40,246 nucleotides of DNA. Origin: Nanobdellota archaeon (GTDB lineage Archaea > Nanobdellota > Nanobdellia > Parvarchaeales > Parvarchaeaceae). The notes beneath the pieces were generated by a model. That model was not told where the DNA came from. It made no database searches and worked only from the letters and a program-made list of their open reading frames with translations. This document shows, in pieces, positions 6,428-14,117 of this stretch. Positions within the stretch are counted from its first letter, which is position 1; the number at the start of each line of letters is the position of its first letter. The position numbers were made by a program, and so were the translations under genes. The stretch lies in contig JAJZMG010000018.1 of NCBI GenBank assembly GCA_021798355.1, forward strand, positions 1 through 40,246, read 5' to 3'.

Positions 6428-8842
6428 ATGGCCAAGAGCGTCGAAATAAACAAAGAAACCGAATTTAGAAAATTGTCTTCTAGTAAAAACGGGCTTTCCG
6501 ATAAAGAAGCGGAAGAGAGGATAAAAACCTACGGATATAATGAGATAGCAAGTAAAAAAGCCAGTCATATAAAAAAATTCCTTTTAAAATTTTGGGGGCC
6601 GATCCCATTTATGCTTTTTATCGTAATACTAATATCAGTTTTCCTAGGCAAATATATAGATGCTTACATAGTGATAGGTCTGCTTCTGTTTAATGGAGTA
6701 GCGGGGTTTTTTGAGGAGTTCAAGGCAGATAATACCCTAGAACTTTTAAAGAATAAACTTTCAGTAAATGTAAACGTGCAAAGAGATAATCAATGGAAGA
6801 AATTAGCTTCCAAATTTCTTGTTCCAGGGGATATAATTAGAGTAAGGATGGGCGATATAGTACCAGCAGACTGTCTTATAATAGAAGGCGATTATCTTTC
6901 GGTTGATCAGTCAATGTTAACAGGAGAGTCTTTGCCAGTCGATAGAAAGGAGGGTGATACAGTATTCTCCTCCTCAACTATAAGGGAAGGGGAAGCAACT
7001 GCCCTTGTTTTAAAGACTGGAAAGAGCACATCTTTCGGCAAAACAGCAGATCTTGTAAGAATCGCAGGGGGCAAAATGCACTTAGAAAATGATATTATAA
7101 AACTTCTCAAATATCTTATTTATGTAGACCTCATACTTATCGCTGCAGTTTTTATATCCTCCTATTTCTTTAATATAACTATACTTACTATAATCCCCTT
7201 TTCTCTGCTTATATTGCTTGCATCAGTTCCCGTTGCTTTGCCTGCTGCATTTACAGTCGCAATGGCGTATGGTACTGAGAGGCTTTCCTCAAAGAATATA
7301 CTTGTAACTAAACTCGAAGCTATAGAAGAAGCGTCTACTATGAATGTAGTTTGTCTTGACAAAACTGGAACAATAACAAGCAATCAGCTTTCTGTCTCCG
7401 ATCCTTTTGGTTATGGCAAATTCTCTGCACAGGAAGTTTTATTCTACGGTTCCATCGCATCAAAAAGAGAAGACAATGATGAGATAGATACTGCAATTAT
7501 AGACGGGTTTAAAAAATATGACACAAAAAAACTAGAATTAAACTATAAATTGGTAAAATTCACTCCATTCAGCCCATCAACAAAAATATCGCAAGCCGAT
7601 GTCGTTTTAAACGGCAAAAAGATGTCTGCAATTAAAGGGTTTCCATCGATTGTTATGAGAAAATGTTCTTTAGATGTTTCAGAGACAAAAAAAGTAAATG
7701 AGAAGATAAAGGAGATGTCTCTAAAAGGATATCGTACTATTGCCGTGGCAGCCAAATTGGAAAGTAAAAAAGACTGGTCTTTTGTCGGTGTTATACCATT
7801 AAATGACAAGCCAAGACAAGACAGTAAGAATTTAATAGAGGAGCTTAAAGCACTCGGTATAAAGACAAAGATGCTTACAGGAGATAATATAGATACTGCA
7901 AAGGAGATAGCTAAAGAAGTTGGGATAGGGGAAAGGATACTTGATGTTAGGACTTTGGAAGGTCTTGATGAAAAGACCTTGTCAAAGCTAGTTATCGAGC
8001 ATGACGGGTTTGCAGGTGTATTCCCAAAGGACAAATACATGATTGTAAAAGCATTGCAGGATTCTGGTTATCATGTTGGGATGACAGGTGATGGGGTTAA
8101 TGATGCACCTGCCTTAAAACAAGCTGAGGTAGGTATAGCCGTTTCAAATGCAACTGACGTTGCAAAAAGCGCAGCAACGATCGTTTTAACCTCTCCAGGG
8201 ATAGAGCCGATAGTAAACGCAGTAAAAGAGAGTAGATCAATATTTGAAAGAATGATAAGTTATACACTAAACAAGGTAGCTAGAATATTCCAAATAGCTT
8301 TCTTCCTTTCAATCGCATTTATAATATTAAGGTTTCTTCCGATTAGGGCTATACAGCTTATTCTTATGATATTCATAAACGATATAGGTAGCATATCCTT
8401 GTCTACCGATAAGGAAAGTTACTCTAAAAAGCCAGATGCCTGGAGTATAAAGGCAATATTTTATGCTTCCGTCATTTTTGGAATAATGGCAATAATTGAA
8501 GTTTCACTGCTTGCTTATTTTGGTTTAGTCTATTTTCATTTGAATCATGCTTCTTTTGAAACATTTATGTTCGTTGCGTTCATTTTTTCAATAGAAGCCC
8601 TTCTTTTATCTATACGATCTAGGAAGAGGTTCTTTCATTCAAGGCCCAGCATTCCGGTAATTATACAGATAGTACTTGCAGTTGTAATAACTTCTTTTAT
8701 AGCGGTATTTGGAGTTTTAATGCCAAGTATAAGTGTATATTATCTGCTGTTTGTAGGTATTTTTTCCGTAATTTTCTTACTAATAACCGATTACATTAAA
8801 GTGTTTGCTTATAAGAAAGACAAGGAGTTTTCACTTCTTTAA
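6428..8842 (+). CDS. P3A-type plasma-membrane H+-ATPase
   Basis: An 804-residue P-type ATPase. It shows the actuator TGES at 165-168, PVALP in helix M4 at 268-272, the phosphorylation motif DKTGT at 311-315 with D311 as acceptor, KGFP at 403-406 where KGAP is usual, and TGDGVNDAP at 553-561. In M6 the sequence IFINDIGSISLSTDK matches the proton-pump pattern, with D652 in the place of the aspartate that carries the proton in plant and fungal pumps. PVALP and the M6 motif favour proton export over calcium or heavy metals. The protein ends soon after the last helix and has no C-terminal autoinhibitory domain. It sits between a hypothetical gene (1 nt) and the lipid-kinase-like gene (4 nt). Such pumps occur in Thermoplasmatales and fit a cell that must expel protons in acid. 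Confidence 0.9.
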   Translation: MAKSVEINKETEFRKLSSSKNGLSDKEAEERIKTYGYNEIASKKASHIKKFLLKFWGPIPFMLFIVILISVFLGKYIDAYIVIGLLLFNGVAGFFEEFKADNTLELLKNKLSVNVNVQRDNQWKKLASKFLVPGDIIRVRMGDIVPADCLIIEGDYLSVDQSMLTGESLPVDRKEGDTVFSSSTIREGEATALVLKTGKSTSFGKTADLVRIAGGKMHLENDIIKLLKYLIYVDLILIAAVFISSYFFNITILTIIPFSLLILLASVPVALPAAFTVAMAYGTERLSSKNILVTKLEAIEEASTMNVVCLDKTGTITSNQLSVSDPFGYGKFSAQEVLFYGSIASKREDNDEIDTAIIDGFKKYDTKKLELNYKLVKFTPFSPSTKISQADVVLNGKKMSAIKGFPSIVMRKCSLDVSETKKVNEKIKEMSLKGYRTIAVAAKLESKKDWSFVGVIPLNDKPRQDSKNLIEELKALGIKTKMLTGDNIDTAKEIAKEVGIGERILDVRTLEGLDEKTLSKLVIEHDGFAGVFPKDKYMIVKALQDSGYHVGMTGDGVNDAPALKQAEVGIAVSNATDVAKSAATIVLTSPGIEPIVNAVKESRSIFERMISYTLNKVARIFQIAFFLSIAFIILRFLPIRAIQLILMIFINDIGSISLSTDKESYSKKPDAWSIKAIFYASVIFGIMAIIEVSLLAYFGLVYFHLNHASFETFMFVAFIFSIEALLLSIRSRKRFFHSRPSIPVIIQIVLAVVITSFIAVFGVLMPSISVYYLLFVGIFSVIFLLITDYIKVFAYKKDKEFSLL

Positions 8843-8846
8843 TTAC

Positions 8847-9677
8847 ATGAAAATAAATAATTACCTTACATTTATCCTTGCTTTTCTGTTTTCATATCTG
8901 GTTTATTTTTTGTTCAATAATTTTTATCTGTATTATTATGCCCTGCCGATTGCATTCCTTTCTTCTCTTCTTCTGCTGACTTACACTTCCCACAAGCATT
9001 ATTTTTACTTAGTGTTTGCAGCTATTGCTATAGTTGTGTTTTCTAATGTGTTTCCGATTAGATTCTCCTTTGAAATTATTTCTGTAAGCCTGATTATTCA
9101 ATCACTGCTTATAATAAAATTGACATTAAAGACCGTGAAGTTAAGTAGTAAACTGGAGGTAAGAAGAGATGTTGTTCAGATTATTATAGGAAGCATATTC
9201 CTTTTAATGTTTGTATTCTCCTATAAACAGGTTTTACTAGCATTGATATTCCTTGGTATTATAGTGGCACACATTATCTATGTATATGGCGGTAAACTAA
9301 AGAGGTTAGTAAGCACACTCGAAAGAGAGGGTGTAATATTCGGCTCTGGTGCAATATCGATGGCAGCCGGTACTGTTTTATTGTTGGGTTTTTTAAACCA
9401 TTTTGACTTCCTCTTTTTCGGCCTTTTTTCTTTGCTTATTTCTGACCCTATAGCTACCGTAGTAGGCTTGAAGGTAATGAAAAGTCCAGGTAACAAATCA
9501 ATTATAGGTAGTTTTGCCTTTTTTGTCTCTTCTTCAATTCCAGGAGTAATATTTTTCGGCCTAGCCGGTATACTATTTGCATTTATTCTTTCTTTAGCTG
9601 AGAGATTCAGCCCGGTAGATGATAATATTTTTATAGCATTTATAGCGGTAATTTTATCGCTTGCTTTTTTCGTATAA
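8847..9677 (+). CDS. CTP-dependent polyprenol/dolichol kinase-like membrane protein
   Basis: A 276-residue protein with about eight membrane helices. The C-terminal half has the features of the Dgk1/SEC59/VTE5 family: an RR segment before a helix (106-107), GSGAISMAAGT, an aspartate in LLISDPIATVVG (D200) followed by KSIIGS (217-222), and near the end E252 and a DDN (258-260). This family phosphorylates dolichol, phytol or diacylglycerol with CTP. In an archaeon a dolichol or geranylgeraniol-type substrate is likely. I chose the ATG at 8847, 4 nt after the ATPase stop, over an in-frame start inside the ATPase gene. The CTP synthase gene lies 0.7 kb downstream, which fits the cofactor. Substrate is uncertain. 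Confidence 0.72.
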   Translation: MKINNYLTFILAFLFSYLVYFLFNNFYLYYYALPIAFLSSLLLLTYTSHKHYFYLVFAAIAIVVFSNVFPIRFSFEIISVSLIIQSLLIIKLTLKTVKLSSKLEVRRDVVQIIIGSIFLLMFVFSYKQVLLALIFLGIIVAHIIYVYGGKLKRLVSTLEREGVIFGSGAISMAAGTVLLLGFLNHFDFLFFGLFSLLISDPIATVVGLKVMKSPGNKSIIGSFAFFVSSSIPGVIFFGLAGILFAFILSLAERFSPVDDNIFIAFIAVILSLAFFV

Positions 9678-9707
9678 TTTAAATATACCAAAAACGATAA
9701 AAAAAGA

Positions 9708-10343
9708 ATGTTAGGTGTATTTTTGAGTGAAATTTTCATTGAGTTTTCAACTATTCTTATTCTTCTTTTAACAGTGCCTTTGGCTTCGTTAATGACTTAC
9801 AAGTTTCTAAAGAAGAGGGGAAAAAGTCAGCTTTACTGGTCAATAGGGCTTTGGCTATTTGGAGCGGGTGTTTTACTTGAGGTGCTCTTTTCATTCAATA
9901 TATACAACTCCTTTTTGATAAAGGCTTATCTAGCTGCAGTTGCATTTCTAGTTAGCTTTTTAGCTCTCGGTTCTACCGTATTGCTTAAAAACAAGAGAAT
10001 ATTCAATTACTATGGCATATTTTTCATTTTTTCAGGAGCGTTTGTCATATATTCTTTGATAGTATCAAGTATAGGTAATGTTCTCACAAACTATGTAGTA
10101 TTTGGCGTTCTGCCTCTACTTATCGTAATTTCTTCCTCGGTGATGACGTTTCCCGCTGCCGCAATGCTTATAGCTGTAGCTGTTATCTCATATAGAAAGA
10201 CTTCTAGTAAGAAAATGCTTTCGATAATAGCAGGTGTTTTGATAGTAAGCATAGCAGGTTCCCTTTATATTGCTCATTTTCCAGCGTTTTTATATTATTC
10301 TGAATTTATAGGCATACTCCTATTGTGGTTTGGTTTTATCTGA
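9708..10343 (+). CDS. Multi-spanning membrane protein of unknown function
   Basis: A 211-residue protein with about seven predicted membrane helices and short loops, of which the basic KKRGKSQ and SYRKTSSKK stretches mark cytoplasmic sides. I do not recognise the family. There are no conserved charged residues inside the helices that would suggest a transporter site. A TTTAAATATA box at 9678-9687 directly follows the preceding stop and lies about 25 nt before the ATG, so it probably has its own leaderless promoter. It lies between a lipid-kinase-like gene and pyrG. Confidence 0.7.
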   Translation: MLGVFLSEIFIEFSTILILLLTVPLASLMTYKFLKKRGKSQLYWSIGLWLFGAGVLLEVLFSFNIYNSFLIKAYLAAVAFLVSFLALGSTVLLKNKRIFNYYGIFFIFSGAFVIYSLIVSSIGNVLTNYVVFGVLPLLIVISSSVMTFPAAAMLIAVAVISYRKTSSKKMLSIIAGVLIVSIAGSLYIAHFPAFLYYSEFIGILLLWFGFI

Positions 10344-10407
10344 TTTTTATTTTAAATACTAAGGCTAAACATAGAAACATATAAAAGCACAAAATAAGTT
10401 AAATTAA

Positions 10408-12012
10408 ATGCCAGCAAAGTTCATAGTGGTATTAGGATCGATAATGAGTGGCTTAGGTAAAGGAGTAGTATCTTCTTCTATAATGAAAATATTAGACTTG
10501 TATAATTTTAAGGTCCTCCCAATAAAATTTGATGGGTATTTGAATTACGACTGTGGCACGATGAATCCGTACAGGCATGGGGAAGTCTTTGTTTTGGATG
10601 ATAAAGGAGAAGTGGATATGGATTTTGGTACATATGAACGATTCCTTAACACTAGCCTTACTAGCAGCTCTTCTATAACCGGGGGGAAACTTTTTGGAGG
10701 GATAATAGAAAAAGAGAGGAGGGGAGAGTACCTAGGGGAAGATGTGCAGGTTATTCCACACCTTACAAATGAGATACAAGAAAAAGTAAAGGAATTTGCA
10801 GATAGAAATAAGCTAGATTTTGTTATAATTGAAGTTGGCGGAACAGTCGGAGACATCGAAAACGGTTATTTTATAGAAGCCATGAGACAACTTTCACTTA
10901 AGGAACAGGTGGTATTTGTTGATGTTACTTACATACCAAGATTAAAGACGGTTGGGGAACAAAAGAGCAAGCCAACACAGTTTGCATTTAGAACTTTAAT
11001 GGGAATGGGCATAATTCCACAGTTTCTTGTATGCAGGACGGATGGCGAAATGAGCGACAGTATAAAAAAGAAGCTTTCCATGTTTACAAGTCTAGATGAA
11101 AGTAGAATTATAAATGACCCTGATATGGATTCACCTTACCAGCTACCACAGTATCTAATAAATCAGAATTTTGATAAGATCCTTTTAGAGACATTTAACA
11201 TGTATAATAAAAAGATAAACACCGAAAAACTTGAAAAATGGAGGGACAACGTTAATAGAATAATAAGCAAAGATGGAAAGATGGTTACAATAGCAGTAAT
11301 TGGGAAATACGTAGAGCTAAAAGATTCGTATGTAAGTGTTAGAGAAGCATTAATGCATGCTGCCGGCAAACTATCAGTTAACATAAATATAAAGTGGATA
11401 GAATCTGAATTGTTAGAGAAATCTAATCCTGAAAATATATTAAGAGAGGTTAGCGGTATAATAGTTCCAGGCGGTTTTGGAAAAAGAGGCATAGAAGGTA
11501 TGATAACTGGGATAAAGTATGCTAGAGAGAACGATTTGCCATATTTAGGTTTATGCTTAGGTATGCAGCTTATGGCGGTTGAGTTTGCAAGAGATGTATG
11601 CAATTTAAAGGGTGCAAATTCAACCGAATTCAATCCGGATACAAAATACAATATAGTAGATATCCTGCCTTCTCAGCTTTCAGTAAAGCAGAAAGGGGGA
11701 ACAATGAGATTAGGTTCATGGGAAATGGTTATAAAAGACAAGAGCTCAATAGCATTTTCCTCCTATCACAAAAAGACTGTATCGGAAAGACACAGGCATA
11801 GATACGAGCTTAACAATAAATTTAGGAAAATTCTTGAAGAGAACGGGTTAAAGATAACAGCTACAACTAAAGATAACAAATTAGCGGAAATAATAGAGTG
11901 GCCAAACGGTTTTGGTATCGCTACACAGGCGCATCCCGAACTAAAATCAAGGATAGAAGATCCAGCTCCCCTATTTTTATCCTTTCTAAGTGCTGCAAAG
12001 AATAACAGTTAA
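10408..12012 (+). CDS. pyrG: CTP synthase (glutamine hydrolysing)
   Basis: A 534-residue cytosolic enzyme converting UTP, ATP and glutamine to CTP. The N-terminal synthase domain has the P-loop SGLGKGVVSSS, K40 and the GTMNPYRHGEVFV segment with downstream YERF. The C-terminal class I glutamine amidotransferase domain has the oxyanion PGGFGKRG, the nucleophile C383 in GLCLGMQ, and the H509/E511 pair in QAHPE. Length matches bacterial and archaeal PyrG. The gene is flanked by its own upstream A+T-rich region and is followed within 31 nt by the cysteine-rich peptide gene. Confidence 0.96.
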   Translation: MPAKFIVVLGSIMSGLGKGVVSSSIMKILDLYNFKVLPIKFDGYLNYDCGTMNPYRHGEVFVLDDKGEVDMDFGTYERFLNTSLTSSSSITGGKLFGGIIEKERRGEYLGEDVQVIPHLTNEIQEKVKEFADRNKLDFVIIEVGGTVGDIENGYFIEAMRQLSLKEQVVFVDVTYIPRLKTVGEQKSKPTQFAFRTLMGMGIIPQFLVCRTDGEMSDSIKKKLSMFTSLDESRIINDPDMDSPYQLPQYLINQNFDKILLETFNMYNKKINTEKLEKWRDNVNRIISKDGKMVTIAVIGKYVELKDSYVSVREALMHAAGKLSVNINIKWIESELLEKSNPENILREVSGIIVPGGFGKRGIEGMITGIKYARENDLPYLGLCLGMQLMAVEFARDVCNLKGANSTEFNPDTKYNIVDILPSQLSVKQKGGTMRLGSWEMVIKDKSSIAFSSYHKKTVSERHRHRYELNNKFRKILEENGLKITATTKDNKLAEIIEWPNGFGIATQAHPELKSRIEDPAPLFLSFLSAAKNNS

Positions 12013-12021
12013 ATATATAAA
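12010..12021 (+). promoter_or_regulatory. TATA box for the cysteine-rich peptide gene
   Basis: TAAATATATAAA overlaps the pyrG stop codon and is centred about 28 nt before the ATG at 12044, the same geometry as other leaderless promoters in this window. It is the main argument that the tiny reading frame downstream is a real gene. Confidence 0.55.
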
Positions 12022-12043
12022 ATAGGAGTTCCCTCTAAATTAT

Positions 12044-12112
12044 ATGGCAGAAGAAGAAAAGGAAGAAAAGTGTGGGTGCGGATGCAATTGCGGCTGCGGT
12101 TGTTCGGATTAA
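12044..12112 (+). CDS. 22-residue cysteine-rich metallothionein-like peptide
   Basis: The frame encodes MAEEEKEEK, then CGCGCNCGCGC, then SD. Six cysteines (C10, 12, 14, 16, 18, 20) alternate with single small residues, giving five overlapping C-x-C units, after an acidic/basic head. Such density is seen in metallothioneins and copper-binding peptides; six thiolates could bind one or more soft metal ions (Cu(I), Zn, Cd), which is inference. A well-placed TATA box precedes it, and a T-rich terminator-like tract follows at 12132. It is too short for usual gene finders. Alternative: chance reading of a GC-rich repeat, which I consider less likely because the tract is in frame, has start and stop, and stands out from the A+T-rich surroundings. 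Confidence 0.65.
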   Translation: MAEEEKEEKCGCGCNCGCGCSD

Positions 12113-12131
12113 TTTTACAACCTAAATCATA

Positions 12132-12150
12132 TTTTTTTGTAGTTTGTTTT
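12132..12150 (+). terminator. T-rich terminator after the cysteine-rich peptide
   Basis: Seven consecutive T at 12132-12138 followed by a second T-run at 12147-12150, 20 nt after the peptide stop and before the promoter of the next gene. Archaeal RNA polymerase terminates at such T-tracts without a hairpin. Confidence 0.45.
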
Positions 12151-12193
12151 ACGTGTTAACAAGTATTTATATGTCTTCTATTCATATAAAGAA

Positions 12194-12685
12194 ATGGAAA
12201 ATAAGATAAAATCTCTTTTTAGAAACGAGCTTTCTGAATCTGGAATATCTGATTCAAATATTTCTGCATTGGAAATCAAACTTTCAAAGCTCAGTATTAA
12301 TAGCGACAAGTTAGCAGAGGAACTGACCCTTTGTGGTAAAAACCTGGAAAAGCGGTATAGAAAATCCTTTTATGAGAGCTCTATAGATATCCTTAGTCAA
12401 TATTATTATCCAAATACCGTGTCATACCTTTCAAATAAGTTGTTTTCATTGGATAAAGGAAAAGTTATGAACACTTTGGATGTGCTAAGAAAGGAGTATT
12501 TCTCACTTTATGTAAACTTCATAGACCTAAGCTACAAGCATTCTAAAGGGATAGATTTTATAGATAACTTGTTTGCCTTAGATAAATTAAATGAAAGCAG
12601 CGTAAAGCATTTGATGAAAGAGGATATAGAAGAAAAAAGGATAAAGCAGCTTATACCCAAGGAAATTTTCTCTAATCTTTATTAA
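12194..12685 (+). CDS. Hypothetical helical protein
   Basis: A 163-residue soluble protein rich in leucine, lysine, serine and glutamate, with a pattern that suggests an all-helical fold. I do not recognise it. It contains one cysteine, no membrane segment and no obvious motif. TATTTATATG at 12162-12171 lies about 27 nt before the ATG. Its 3' end overlaps the convergent SWIM gene by 14 nt, so the two transcripts are antisense at their ends. Confidence 0.7.
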   Translation: MENKIKSLFRNELSESGISDSNISALEIKLSKLSINSDKLAEELTLCGKNLEKRYRKSFYESSIDILSQYYYPNTVSYLSNKLFSLDKGKVMNTLDVLRKEYFSLYVNFIDLSYKHSKGIDFIDNLFALDKLNESSVKHLMKEDIEEKRIKQLIPKEIFSNLY

Positions 12686-12989
12686 CCTTATCTCTATTTT
12701 TAAGGTATACATTTCTTACTTTAAGCATGTGCTTACACGGCATCCCATAATACTGAAAAGATTCACACGTACAACTCCCGTTTATTAAGTACATCGAGCC
12801 AGGCAGGTATTCTATTTCTATTTTGTGGAAATAGCCTACATTTGATTCGCTTTCCGAGTATGCCGAAATTGTAATTTCTCTTCCCTTAACATCTAATCCA
12901 TAAATTCTGGTTTTCTTGTCAGATGACGTTATAAGCGGCTTTCCAAGTATCTCCTCTAATTTATACGTTTTTCGATTTGATTCCATCAT
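12672..12989 (-). CDS. Small SWIM zinc-finger protein
   Basis: A 105-residue protein whose C-terminal third holds C-T-C (about residues 74-76) and C-K-H (about 85-87), the C-x-C-x(n)-C-x-H pattern of the SWIM zinc finger. SWIM domains bind DNA or protein partners; in archaea short free-standing versions are common and some are linked to RecA paralogues. The N-terminal 70 residues form a beta-rich region. The start follows an ATG-ATG pair. It converges with, and overlaps, the preceding gene, and stands 30 nt upstream of the alcohol dehydrogenase terminus on the same strand, so read-through from that gene is possible. Confidence 0.8.
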   Translation of the reverse strand: MMESNRKTYKLEEILGKPLITSSDKKTRIYGLDVKGREITISAYSESESNVGYFHKIEIEYLPGSMYLINGSCTCESFQYYGMPCKHMLKVRNVYLKNRDKVNKD

Positions 12990-13019
12990 TTATTATTAAA
13001 GGCTTTGAAGTTTAAATAT

Positions 13020-14039
13020 CTAAAATTTGATTACTTTTACACCCATTAATTCACTGTTCTTAAGCTCAGTTAACGCTGAATTTACATCCTCCAATTTTAT
13101 ATCACTGTATACCGGTTTTATTTCTAGATTTGTGGCAAGTCTTAGATACTCTAGCATGTCCTGTCTAGTATAGGATTCGACAGAAAGCAACAGCTTTTCA
13201 TGGAATAACTGCGAGTCGTAATCTATTTTTATTTCCCCGTCTATGTGTATTCCTGCAACAATTACTCTTCCACCCGGCTTAATAACTTTTAAGGCGTTCA
13301 TTATAGGTACAGAGGAAGGTGCAAAAATTATTGCATTTTCTATATCTTTATCCTTTAAATTTTCGTATATGTTTCCGTTTTTAGGCGAAAAAGTGAAATC
13401 TGCTCCAAGTTCGCTGGCAAGCTTTAGATGTTCTTCGTTTCTGCTTACTATTATGACCTTATGACCAAGTTTCTTTGCAAGCTGCAATGTTAAATGTGCG
13501 GAGCCGCCAAATCCGAACATTGTTATTGTACTACCTGGAGAAGCATGCGCCAGCTTGAATGAACGGTAGCCTATTGCCCCGGAACAAAGTAAAGGTGCGA
13601 TTTCTTCGTCCTTCAAGCCAACTGGAAGATTAAATATAAACCCGCTATCCGCTATAATGTATTCAGAGTACCCCCCATTTTTAGAAAAGCCAGTAAATTT
13701 CTTATTTTGACAGAGGTTCTCCCTGCCACTGAGGCAGTACTCGCAGCTTCCGCATGAGCTGTACAGCCAGGCAACTCCTACTCTATCACCGGTTTTTTGG
13801 GCTTTGACTTCGCTGCCCACTCTTTCAATAGTACCTACTACTTCATGCCCTGGAACTATATTGTTTACGTTGCCAAGTTCACCTTCCACCACATGTAAAT
13901 CGGTTCTGCATACTCCGCATGCACTTACTTTTATCAATACCTCATTTTCCTTTAATTCCGGTAATTTCAATTCCTTTATCTTCAAAGGTTTTTCTTCAAT
14001 CTTTCCCGGTTTTTCAAGAAACGCTGCTTTTGTTTTCAT
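13020..14039 (-). CDS. Zinc-dependent alcohol dehydrogenase (MDR family)
   Basis: A 339-residue medium-chain dehydrogenase. Catalytic zinc ligands are C44 in GVCRTDLH, H65 in PGHE and a cysteine in APLLCSG near residue 151. Structural zinc ligands are C96, C99, C102 and C110. The coenzyme domain has GFGGSAH at about 175-181 and a VSRNEEH after the second strand; serine-arginine in that position may allow NADP, but this is inference. It resembles the prokaryotic AdhP/AdhA type rather than sorbitol or threonine dehydrogenases. The promoter (TATATTTTAA on the minus strand, 14058-14070) shares a divergent region with the GH15 gene. Confidence 0.9.
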   Translation of the reverse strand: MKTKAAFLEKPGKIEEKPLKIKELKLPELKENEVLIKVSACGVCRTDLHVVEGELGNVNNIVPGHEVVGTIERVGSEVKAQKTGDRVGVAWLYSSCGSCEYCLSGRENLCQNKKFTGFSKNGGYSEYIIADSGFIFNLPVGLKDEEIAPLLCSGAIGYRSFKLAHASPGSTITMFGFGGSAHLTLQLAKKLGHKVIIVSRNEEHLKLASELGADFTFSPKNGNIYENLKDKDIENAIIFAPSSVPIMNALKVIKPGGRVIVAGIHIDGEIKIDYDSQLFHEKLLLSVESYTRQDMLEYLRLATNLEIKPVYSDIKLEDVNSALTELKNSELMGVKVIKF

Positions 14040-14117
14040 AAAACATAGTATAATCTTTTAAAATATAAACAGCTACTTCTAAAAAGTTTAATATCTTATG
14101 AATTTTTATTAATACAA

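Noticed and set aside
7543-8040. Open frame of 165 codons on the minus strand inside the P-type ATPase gene
   Set aside because: The plus strand has conserved ATPase motifs on both sides; the antisense product is serine/leucine/phenylalanine-rich with no recognisable domain and no promoter-like start.
11163-11651. Open frame of 162 codons on the minus strand inside pyrG
   Set aside because: It lies opposite the linker and glutaminase domain of CTP synthase, whose motifs are intact.
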